From Streptomyces sp. Ncost-T10-10d (GTDB taxonomy: Bacteria; Actinomycetota; Actinomycetes; Streptomycetales; Streptomycetaceae): 64,000 nt of DNA. Below the pieces are notes generated by a model, which was given only the letters and a program-made list of their open reading frames with translations, did not search any database and was not told where the DNA came from. The stretch is from NCBI RefSeq assembly GCF_900091955.1, contig NZ_FMDF01000145.1:62001-126000 (forward strand). The letters are read 5' to 3'. Shown here piece by piece: positions 1 to 7,234 of this stretch. The translations under genes and the position numbers were made by a program. Each line of letters begins with the position of its first letter. Position 1 is the first letter of the stretch.

Positions 1-1026
1 TACCGCCCCTTCCCGAAGGATGTGCGCTCCGGCTTCACCGGGCAGGTGGAGCGGACCACGCTGCTGCTGAAGGACCCGGCGACCTGGCGTGACATCCAGT
101 GGCTGCTGGTCGACATGACCGCCGGCTATGTGGTGGCGGTCCTGGCCGCCGGGCTGATGGTGTATCCGCTGGAGGGTTTCGTCCTGGCGGCCGGGTTGTG
201 GCGGGTCTTCACCGACGACCGTTACTGGTATGCGTTCGTGCCGGTCGACAGCCAGGCGACAGGCCTTGCCGCCGCCGCGCTCGGTGTGGTGTTCTTCGCG
301 ATCGGTCTGCTGGTCGGCCAACCGCTGCTGCGGCTGCACTTCGTGATCGCCCGCGCGATGCTGGCCCCCACCCAGGAGCAGGAACTGGCCCGGCGCATCG
401 ACCGGCTGACCGAGACGCGGCACGAGGCCGTGGACACCGCCGCCTCCGAACTGCGGCGCATCGAGCGGGACCTGCACGACGGTGCGCAGGCCAGGCTGGT
501 CGCCATGGGCATGAACCTGGGCACCGTGGAGGCGCTCATCGAGAAGGATCCGGCGCAGGCGAAGAAACTCCTCGCCATGGCCCGCGAGTCATCGGCCGAA
601 GCCCTCACGGAGCTGCGCGATCTGGTCCGGGGCATCCACCCGCCGGTCCTCGCCGAACGCGGACTCGGGGACGCGGTCAAGGCGTTGGCGCTGCGGCTGC
701 CCTTCGCGTCGGAGGTCCGGGTGGAGCTGAGCGGCCGGGCGGACGCCGCGATCGAGTCGGCCGCGTACTTCGCGGTGAGCGAGACGCTGACGAACGCGGC
801 CAAGCACTCGGGGGCCGATCGCGTCTGGGTGGACATCCACCACGCGGACGCCGTACTGCGGGTCTCCGTCACGGACAACGGCGGGGGCGGTGCGGCGGTC
901 GGATCCGGCTCCGGCCTGAGCGGAATCGAACGCCGACTCGGTACATTCGACGGCATCATGGCCGTCAGCAGCCCTGCGGGCGGTCCCACCATGGTGACCA
1001 TGGAGATCCCTTGCGAGTTGTCCTAG
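1..1026 (+). CDS. Two-component sensor histidine kinase (5' end outside window)
   Basis: C-terminal part of a NarL-family sensor kinase. The frame is open from base 1, so the true start lies upstream. Two hydrophobic stretches (codons near 115-210 and 270-320) look like membrane helices of a sensor domain. A HisKA_3 motif follows, with RDLHDGAQARL and the phospho-accepting His codon at 475-477. The HATPase domain has ETLTNAAKHS (N box) and DNGGGG (G1 box). It would autophosphorylate on His and pass the phosphate to the regulator encoded immediately downstream, whose start overlaps the last 16 bases of this gene. The signal sensed cannot be read from the sequence. Confidence 0.9.
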   Translation, partial: YRPFPKDVRSGFTGQVERTTLLLKDPATWRDIQWLLVDMTAGYVVAVLAAGLMVYPLEGFVLAAGLWRVFTDDRYWYAFVPVDSQATGLAAAALGVVFFAIGLLVGQPLLRLHFVIARAMLAPTQEQELARRIDRLTETRHEAVDTAASELRRIERDLHDGAQARLVAMGMNLGTVEALIEKDPAQAKKLLAMARESSAEALTELRDLVRGIHPPVLAERGLGDAVKALALRLPFASEVRVELSGRADAAIESAAYFAVSETLTNAAKHSGADRVWVDIHHADAVLRVSVTDNGGGGAAVGSGSGLSGIERRLGTFDGIMAVSSPAGGPTMVTMEIPCELS

Positions 1027-1658
1027 CCGAAGATCTCTTCCTGCTGCGCGACGGGCTGGTCCGCCTACTGGAGGCGTACGACTTCGAGATCGCGGCAGCG
1101 GTGGAGACCGGACCCGAACTGACCCGGGCCCTGGACGAGTTGGAGCCGGACGTCGCGGTCGTCGACGTCCGGCTTCCACCGTCCCACACGGACGAGGGCC
1201 TGCAGTGCGCGCTGGCGGCCCGGCAGGCCAGGCCGGGGCTGCCGGTGCTCGTGCTCTCGCAGCATGTGGAGCAGTTGTACGCGCGCGAGCTGCTGGCGGA
1301 CGGCAACGGGGGCATCGGCTATCTGCTCAAGGACCGGGTCTTCGACGCGGAGCAGTTCATCGATGCGGTACGCAGGGTCGCCGCGGGCGGCACCGCGATG
1401 GACCCGCAGGTGATCTCGCAGTTGCTGTCGCGGCGCTCGCAGGACAAGCCGATGGGCGGGCTGACTCCGCGTGAGCTGGAGGTCATGGAGCTGATGGCAC
1501 AGGGCCGTTCGAACGCGGCGATCGCCTCACAGATGGTGATCACGGAGCGGGCGGTGGCCAAGCACACCTCGAACATCTTCGGGAAGCTCGGCCTGCCGCC
1601 GTCCGACGACGACAACCGCCGTGTTCTCGCGGTGCTCGCCTATCTGGACCGGGGCTGA
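1011..1658 (+). CDS. NarL/FixJ-family response regulator
   Basis: Partner of the preceding kinase, 215 residues. A TTG start at 1011 gives the usual family beginning MRVVLAEDLFLLRDGL and has a GGAGAT ribosome site at 1002-1007 inside the kinase gene, so the two are translationally coupled. The receiver domain shows the acidic pair (AED), the phospho-acceptor Asp in VAVVDVRLP and the conserved Lys in YLLKDRV. A C-terminal LuxR-type helix-turn-helix follows (LTPRELEVMELMAQGRSN). It acts as a DNA-binding transcription factor. Targets are not visible here. The only choice to make is the start, and no ATG or GTG fits the family N terminus. Confidence 0.9.
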   Translation: MRVVLAEDLFLLRDGLVRLLEAYDFEIAAAVETGPELTRALDELEPDVAVVDVRLPPSHTDEGLQCALAARQARPGLPVLVLSQHVEQLYARELLADGNGGIGYLLKDRVFDAEQFIDAVRRVAAGGTAMDPQVISQLLSRRSQDKPMGGLTPRELEVMELMAQGRSNAAIASQMVITERAVAKHTSNIFGKLGLPPSDDDNRRVLAVLAYLDRG

Positions 1659-1736
1659 GTCACACCGTTCCCGGCCGGTGTGCATGAGTGGGTCCTGAGC
1701 GCACCGGGGTGACCATCGCACGATTCGCTCGTTCTG

Positions 1737-3707
1737 TTGAACGTGCGCCCACTGCCAGAGGTACCTTCCGCAGCCGCCCCGGTCGATGTGGAGCAGGCCG
1801 GGGCCGCGCTCGTCGAGCACTATCCGCGACTCGTCCGGCTCGGCTATCTCGTACTGCCGCCGTCCCTCGGCTGCCATCGCCGTGTTCTGACGGCGCACGC
1901 CCTGGCCCAGCGGGCGCTGCTGTCGGGACGCGGGGCAGGGCGTGTGGCCGAGGGCGGCGTTCCACCACTGCGCAGGTCCGCCGGTGCGGTGGTGGTGGCC
2001 CCGTCCTGTGCGTACGTCCGCGGGAGGGTGCTGCGTGGGGCGCTGGAGGCGGGCCGTCCGCTGCGCCGCGTCCGGGTGACGCCCCTCCTGCCGCTGGTGT
2101 GGGGGCTGCGGCTGTTCCCGCGTTCCGGCGGATCGGATGAACTCGCCCTGGATCAGGCCCTGTCGGCTCTCTCCGCTCCCGCCCGTGCCGCCTGCGTGCT
2201 GCGCGGACTGGAGCGGCTGCCCGATGCGGAGGTGCGGCGGGTCCTCGCCGCTGCCGGGGTGGCCGACCCGCATGCTGCGCTCGCGGAGGCGGAGGGAGTT
2301 TCGGCGCCGTACGCGCTGCTCGACTCCCCGGAGTTCGACCCCTGTTCGCTCCAGGCCCGCCCACCGGATCTGCTGCGCCGCCGACGGCACGCGAAGGCGG
2401 CGGTGGCGGCCGTCGCGGCGCTGCTGGTGTGCGGGGCGCTGCTGGGACTGCCGGGCAACGGCTGGGCGGGCAACGGCTGGGCGGGCGACGACCGGCGGCG
2501 CGGCACTCCGCCCGTATCGCCGTACACCCGCAACGCCGCCGCCGAACAGGCCCTGGATCCGGATGCGTTGCACCGGGTGTCGCCCACGTTCTGGCGGCGC
2601 TCGGCCCGTACCGATTTCACCTCATGGCCCACGCGTGGCGACCGCGCCGGAGACACCCGGCTGCTGCGCCGGGCGCTCACCGTATGGGCGCATCCGGACG
2701 GCGCGGTGCGTGCGTCGGCGACTCCGAGGACACCTGTCGGCCCGCCGATGGGTGCGCCGCAACTGCTGTACGCGGGCGCGGTGGACCGGGCGACGGTGGT
2801 GCTGTTCTACGACGGGCTGCGCATCGTGCGGTACGCGGAGCCGCGTGACGCCTCTCCGGCCGGGGGCGTGGCGCTCGACTTCGCCCGGGTCGACGGTGCG
2901 GACATGGCCTCGGCGGGTGCCCTGATCGCGGGCCGTACGCACGACCGGGTCCGCTATCTGACCGCGCCCTGGGTGCATGCGGTCTCCGTACGGAATCTGC
3001 TCGCGCCGGGCAGCGCCCCGCGGCCGCTGCGCCGCACCCCCGACGGCGTGACCGCCGCGCTGACCAGCCCGGCGACGGCCGGGAGCTGCCGCGCCCGGGA
3101 TGCCATCGAGCTGCGTGACGGCTCGGCGACGCGTCTGCTGACGGACCTCGGCGAGCTGACCCCCGCCCGGCTGACGTCGGGCCCCCCGTCCGCGGCGCAC
3201 GATGTCTCCGGGCGGGCGGAGCGGGACAGCTGGGCGCGGACCGCCTGCCTGCTGTCCTCGGTCCGTTCGCACGGCGTACGGTCGGTGAACTCCTGGCAGT
3301 ACGCCGAGCAGTTGCTGCCCGAGAACAACGGCTCCGCGCACTGGCTCTGCACCAGGGCGGAGACCTGGCGCGGTACCGGAAGCCGGGTCCTCGCCCAGTT
3401 CCAGGCCGTATCGGCGCCTTCCGCCGCGACAGGCGGCCCGCCCGGGGCGGTGGCGGCCCGGGCCGAGGACACACCGGCCTGCGGGCTGCGCGATCCACGG
3501 GTGCTGGCCGGGGTGCTGTGGAAGTCGCGCGGCGGACGCTGGTACGTACTGGCCGCGGGCAGCGAGCAGTTCGCCTCGCTGACCACCTCGGGTGGGGTGG
3601 AGGGGCGGTCCGACAGCCGTCTCCTCGCCGTACCGGCCAGGGCGGGCGACCGGGCACGGCTGAACGGGACGCTCACGGACGGCAGTCGGGTGGGCGCCCT
3701 GCGCTGA
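1737..3707 (+). CDS. Membrane protein with sigma-factor-like N-terminal region, function unknown
   Basis: A protein of 656 residues from TTG 1737 (GTG at 1743 is an alternative). The N-terminal 200 residues are Leu/Arg/Ala-rich helices. The stretch LSAPARAACVLRGLERLPDAEVRRVLAAAGV resembles the region-4 pattern of ECF sigma factors, but this is weak and may be a relic. A single membrane helix (AAVAAVAALLVCGALLGL, near residue 230) is followed by the short tandem repeat GNGWA-GNGWA. About 400 residues of predicted extracytoplasmic domain follow, with paired cysteines. The topology, cytoplasmic helical domain plus one helix plus outer domain, looks like a regulator or envelope sensor. I do not recognise the family and assign no function. 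Confidence 0.75.
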   Translation: MNVRPLPEVPSAAAPVDVEQAGAALVEHYPRLVRLGYLVLPPSLGCHRRVLTAHALAQRALLSGRGAGRVAEGGVPPLRRSAGAVVVAPSCAYVRGRVLRGALEAGRPLRRVRVTPLLPLVWGLRLFPRSGGSDELALDQALSALSAPARAACVLRGLERLPDAEVRRVLAAAGVADPHAALAEAEGVSAPYALLDSPEFDPCSLQARPPDLLRRRRHAKAAVAAVAALLVCGALLGLPGNGWAGNGWAGDDRRRGTPPVSPYTRNAAAEQALDPDALHRVSPTFWRRSARTDFTSWPTRGDRAGDTRLLRRALTVWAHPDGAVRASATPRTPVGPPMGAPQLLYAGAVDRATVVLFYDGLRIVRYAEPRDASPAGGVALDFARVDGADMASAGALIAGRTHDRVRYLTAPWVHAVSVRNLLAPGSAPRPLRRTPDGVTAALTSPATAGSCRARDAIELRDGSATRLLTDLGELTPARLTSGPPSAAHDVSGRAERDSWARTACLLSSVRSHGVRSVNSWQYAEQLLPENNGSAHWLCTRAETWRGTGSRVLAQFQAVSAPSAATGGPPGAVAARAEDTPACGLRDPRVLAGVLWKSRGGRWYVLAAGSEQFASLTTSGGVEGRSDSRLLAVPARAGDRARLNGTLTDGSRVGALR

Positions 3708-3783
3708 CTCCGGGCTTCCCCGGGGTTCAGGAATTCGCCGCACGCCCCTGTTCCCCCCACATACCCATCAGTACATTGACAAC

Positions 3784-4689
3784 ATGTCTAACACGCAGCC
3801 AGTGCCGGTCGCGTCGGAGCGCACGCAGCTCAAGGCCCGCAAGGTCTCCTTCGCCTGGGAGAAGACGCCCCTGCACTGGGTACCGGGCGACCCGTTCGCC
3901 ACGCACACCATCAACGTGCTCCATCTGCTGCTGCCCGCCGGGGAGCGCTGGTTCATCCAGGTGTACCGACAGGTGCTGCCGTACATCCACGACGAGCAGC
4001 TGCGCCAGGACGTCATCGGGTTCATCGGCCAGGAGGCCGTGCACTCCCAGGCCCACGACGACGTCCTGCCCCGTCTGAAGCAGCTCGGTCTGGATCCGAC
4101 GCCGTACACCGCGCAGGTCGACTGGTTCTTCGAGAAGCTCCTCGGCGACCGGACGCTGCCGCCGGGCCGGGCGCGGAAGTGGTGGCTGATGGAGCGGGTG
4201 GCGACGATCGCGGCGATCGAGCACTACACCGCGTTCCTCGGCGACTGGGTGCTGAACGCCGACGAGTTGGACCGGCGCGGCGCCGACCCGACGATGCTGG
4301 ATCTGCTGCGCTGGCACGGCGCGGAGGAGGTCGAGCACCGCTCGGTCGCCTTCGATGTGTTCATGCATGTCGACGGCGGCTACCGGCGGCGAATACGGAC
4401 CTGGGCCGCGGCATTCGCCGCGCTGCTCTTCCTCTGGCAGCGCGGCACGCGCTTCTTCATGGAGAACGATCCGAGCCTGCTGCACGGCAAGGCGTCGTTC
4501 AAGGAGTTCTACATCAGCGGCAGGCGCGGCACCCTGCCCGCGACCGGTGATCTGCTGCGCTCCATCCCCCGCTATCTGAGTCACGCCTACCACCCCTCGC
4601 AGGAGGGCAGTACGGCCCAGGCAGTCGACTATCTCGCCCACTCGCCCGCGGCCACGGCCGCCGAGGCCCGTATGACGGGAACCAGCTGA
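3784..4689 (+). CDS. PF10118/COG3687 family protein (named metal-dependent hydrolase), probable di-iron protein
   Basis: 301 residues, starting at ATG 3784. The sequence matches my memory of the PF10118 predicted metal-dependent hydrolase family. Candidate metal ligands follow a ferritin-like order: Glu54 (GERWF), Glu84/His87 in GQEAVHSQAH, Glu146/His147 in AAIEHYTA, and Glu182/His185 in AEEVEHRS. Two ExxH motifs separated by lone Glu residues are the signature of four-helix di-iron carboxylate proteins such as oxygenases, desaturases and ferritin relatives. A hydrophobic stretch near residue 210 may sit on the membrane. The next gene begins 2 bp after the stop and encodes an NAD(P)H reductase with a 2Fe-2S domain, a natural electron donor for a di-iron oxygenase. 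The oxygenase reading is inference; the family assignment is firm. Confidence 0.85.
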   Translation: MSNTQPVPVASERTQLKARKVSFAWEKTPLHWVPGDPFATHTINVLHLLLPAGERWFIQVYRQVLPYIHDEQLRQDVIGFIGQEAVHSQAHDDVLPRLKQLGLDPTPYTAQVDWFFEKLLGDRTLPPGRARKWWLMERVATIAAIEHYTAFLGDWVLNADELDRRGADPTMLDLLRWHGAEEVEHRSVAFDVFMHVDGGYRRRIRTWAAAFAALLFLWQRGTRFFMENDPSLLHGKASFKEFYISGRRGTLPATGDLLRSIPRYLSHAYHPSQEGSTAQAVDYLAHSPAATAAEARMTGTS

Positions 4690-4691
4690 CC

Positions 4692-5774
4692 ATGCCTCTC
4701 CCCCTGCCCCGTCTGCGCACCGTGGTCCTCGTCGCCGGCGTCGCGCTGCTCGCGAAGCGGGCCATGCGCCACCGCATCGAGAACTCCCCGCTCTGGCCGC
4801 TGCCGGCCCTGGAGAACCCGGTCTCGGGCCACTCCGACCGCCGTTCCACCGCTACCCGCCGCCTGCTGATCACCGAGCGGACCGAACCCGCCGACGGCGT
4901 GGTCCGACTCCGCATGGAGGGACCCGGCCTGCCCGCCTGGCAGCCCGGCGCGCACCTGGACCTCCTGCTGCCCTCCGGTCTGGTCCGCCAGTACTCCCTC
5001 TGCGGGAACCCGGCCGATCCCGACACGTACACCATCGCGACCCGGCTGGTCGAGGACGGCCGGGGTGGCTCCCGCGAGGTCCACGACCGGCTCCACGAGG
5101 GCGAGGAGATCGAGGTCCGCGCCCCCCGCAACCGATTCCCCCTCGTCGAAGCCCCCGCGTACCTCTTTGTCGCGGGCGGCATCGGCATCACCCCGATCCT
5201 GCCGATGCTGCGTTCCGTCGCCGCCTCGGGCGCCGACTGGCGGCTGCTGTACGGCGGACGGTCCCGCGCCACGATGCCGTTCCTGGACGAGATCGAGAAG
5301 CTGGGGGCGGAGGGCGACCGGGTGACGATCGTCCCCGGGGACGAGGCGGGCCACCCGGACACGGTCGTGGCCCTGGCGGACACGGCGGAGGGCACGGCGG
5401 TCTACTGCTGCGGACCCGAGCCCCTGATGGACGCGGTCACCGCCGCCCTCCCGCCCGGTCGCACGCTGCATCTGGAACGCTTCACGGCAGCGACCACGTC
5501 CTCGGCCGGCTCCGGACCCTTCGAGGTCGAACTGCGCCGCTCCGGCCGCACGGTCCGGGTGGCGGCGGGCCAGTCGGTACTGGCCGCGGTGCGCGAGGAG
5601 CTGCCGTACGTCTCGTACTCCTGTGAACAGGGCTTCTGCGGGACCTGCCAACAGCGCGTTCTGGAGGGCGAGATCGACCACCGCGACGAACTGCTGACGG
5701 ACTCGGAACGGGACGACTCGATGCTGATCTGCGTGTCGCGGTGCCGGGGTGAGCGGCTGGTACTGGATCTCTAG
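4692..5774 (+). CDS. PDR/VanB-type ferredoxin reductase with 2Fe-2S domain
   Basis: 360 residues, ATG 4692, 2 bp after the preceding gene, so one transcript. After a short N-terminal hydrophobic segment there is a flavin-binding barrel (RQYSLCGNP), an NAD(P)-binding domain (FVAGGIGITPILPML, YCCGPEPLMDAV) and a C-terminal plant-type 2Fe-2S domain with cysteines in SCEQGFCGTC and a fourth in VSRC. It moves electrons from NAD(P)H through flavin and the cluster to a partner, probably the upstream di-iron protein (inference). The TAG stop at 5772-5774 is contributed by the end of a 168-bp inverted-repeat element, so the native C terminus may have been altered slightly. Confidence 0.92.
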   Translation: MPLPLPRLRTVVLVAGVALLAKRAMRHRIENSPLWPLPALENPVSGHSDRRSTATRRLLITERTEPADGVVRLRMEGPGLPAWQPGAHLDLLLPSGLVRQYSLCGNPADPDTYTIATRLVEDGRGGSREVHDRLHEGEEIEVRAPRNRFPLVEAPAYLFVAGGIGITPILPMLRSVAASGADWRLLYGGRSRATMPFLDEIEKLGAEGDRVTIVPGDEAGHPDTVVALADTAEGTAVYCCGPEPLMDAVTAALPPGRTLHLERFTAATTSSAGSGPFEVELRRSGRTVRVAAGQSVLAAVREELPYVSYSCEQGFCGTCQQRVLEGEIDHRDELLTDSERDDSMLICVSRCRGERLVLDL

Positions 5775-5938
5775 TGCTGTGACCGGAAAGGTTTGCCGGA
5801 AAGCTCGCGGCGTCCGGTGCGGTGCATCGCAAGGCGGAGCATTGCCCGCGTACTGGATGTACTCGGGTGATGCGACAACGCGGCGAGGTGCCGTGCCGGA
5901 CGCCGCGAGCCGGTGAACCTTTCCGGTCGCAGCACTAG
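5771..5938. mobile_element. 168-bp inverted-repeat (MITE-like) element
   Basis: The ends are CTAGTGCTG and CAGCACTAG. The left arm (5771 to about 5830) and the reverse complement of the right arm (about 5882 to 5938) align closely, with a 4-bp extra segment on the left and a few substitutions. The whole unit can fold into one long hairpin around 5855. It encodes nothing. It starts on the stop codon of the reductase gene. The CTAG ends recall the CTAG targets used by some IS5-family transposons, so it may be a non-autonomous derivative (inference). I recall similar repeats between Streptomyces genes. Confidence 0.75.
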
Positions 5939-6024
5939 GCGTGCGGGCACGCGGCCGCTCCACGCCCTGGTCGGCCGCTGCCCACCACGGCTCCCCCACA
6001 GCCCCACTGGGTACCCTGTCCACC

Positions 6025-6747
6025 ATGACGACCGGGGTGCGGCGCAGGATGGGCGTCGAGGAGCGCAGGCAGCAGTTGATCGGTGTCGCGCTGGAGTTGT
6101 TCAGTCACCGCTCCCCGGACGAGGTGTCGATCGACGAGATCGCGGCCGCTGCGGGGATCTCGCGGCCGTTGGTCTATCACTACTTCCCGGGGAAGCAGAG
6201 CCTGTACGAGGCCGCGCTGCGGCGGGCGGCCGACGAGTTGGCGGCACGGTTCGTGGAACCGCGTGAAGGACCGCTCGGGGCACGGCTGTTGAGGGTGATG
6301 GGGCGGTTCTTCGACTTTGTCGAGGAGCACGGTCCGGGGTTCTCGGCGCTGATGCGGGGCGGGCCCGCGGTCGGGTCGTCGACGGCGAACGCGATGATCG
6401 ACGGGGTGCGGCAGGCGGCCTACGAGCAGATCCTGGCCCATCTGGGGGTCGAAGATCCTCCGGCGCGGCTGGAGTTGGTCGTACGGTCGTGGGTTTCGCT
6501 GGCCGAGTCGACGGCGCTGATCTGGCTGGACGGGCGGCGAATTGCGCGCGCGGAGCTGGAGCTGCAACTCGTGCACGACTTCGCGGCGCTGGCCGCGGTG
6601 AGTGCCGCGTACAACACGGAGATGGCGGGCATCGTGTTGCGGGTCTTCGCACAGGAGCCGGCGGACGGGCCGTTCGGGGAGCTGCTGAACCGGCTCTCCG
6701 CTCTGGCGCCCGCCGTGCCGGCCGTTCCCGTGCAGCGGCTGCCGTAA
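6025..6747 (+). CDS. TetR/AcrR-family transcriptional regulator
   Basis: 240 residues from ATG 6025. The N-terminal helix-turn-helix is typical: IDEIAAAAGISRPLVYHYF with PGKQSLYEAAL just after. The rest is a helical ligand-binding domain ending in a Pro/Ala-rich tail. It follows the 168-bp repeat and the di-iron/reductase pair on the same strand, so it may control that pair, but the repeat now separates them. The convergent neighbour is the isomerase gene that ends 13 bp downstream. The ligand is unknown. An upstream in-frame GTG near 5941 would add residues unlike the family. Confidence 0.9.
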   Translation: MTTGVRRRMGVEERRQQLIGVALELFSHRSPDEVSIDEIAAAAGISRPLVYHYFPGKQSLYEAALRRAADELAARFVEPREGPLGARLLRVMGRFFDFVEEHGPGFSALMRGGPAVGSSTANAMIDGVRQAAYEQILAHLGVEDPPARLELVVRSWVSLAESTALIWLDGRRIARAELELQLVHDFAALAAVSAAYNTEMAGIVLRVFAQEPADGPFGELLNRLSALAPAVPAVPVQRLP

Positions 6748-6759
6748 CGGCCCTGCGGC

Positions 6760-7110
6760 TCAGCGCTTGCGGTAGGACGGGTCCAGATCGCGGGTCTCCG
6801 CCGACGCGTGGACGGTGACGCCGTCGACGGGCTTGAGGTGGGCGGCCAGCAGCTCCAGTACGGAATCGGTCAGCTGTGCCTTGAGCTCTTCGGTACGGCC
6901 GGGCAGCAGGGCTATCGAAATGTTCAGGACCGCGTCGCCGGTGGCCGTGTCGCCCGCCACGAATTCCTCGACGCGCCGGAAGCGGGTCTTGCAGGCGGCG
7001 ATCTTCGTGGTGACCGTCTCGGCGACCAGCGGGTGCAGGGCGCGTGCGAAGCCGCGGCGGTCGAAGCTGTCGTCGAGCTCGGCGGAGTAGTCGACGGTGA
7101 TCTGCGGCAT
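6760..7110 (-). CDS. 5-carboxymethyl-2-hydroxymuconate delta-isomerase-like protein
   Basis: 116 residues, ATG at 7110. It begins MPQITVDYS, so cleavage of Met exposes the N-terminal proline that acts as catalytic base in the tautomerase superfamily. Length and pattern (LHPLVAETV, CKTRF, LNISIALLPGRT, LKAQLTDSVLELL) fit CHMI (HpcD/HpaF type), which acts in homoprotocatechuate degradation. No other gene of that pathway is nearby, so the real substrate is uncertain. It lies downstream of the AfsR-like gene on the same strand, 124 bp away. Confidence 0.85.
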   Translation of the reverse strand: MPQITVDYSAELDDSFDRRGFARALHPLVAETVTTKIAACKTRFRRVEEFVAGDTATGDAVLNISIALLPGRTEELKAQLTDSVLELLAAHLKPVDGVTVHASAETRDLDPSYRKR

Positions 7111-7234
7111 CTTGCGCTCCTGGGTGCGGGTACAGCGGGTACGGCTGGTTGTCGGACCTCAGATCTACGCTGGTCGGCACGGCCGCACAAGAGGATTCGT
7201 TTCTTGATCCGGATGCTCCGGGTGCCCTCAGGCC

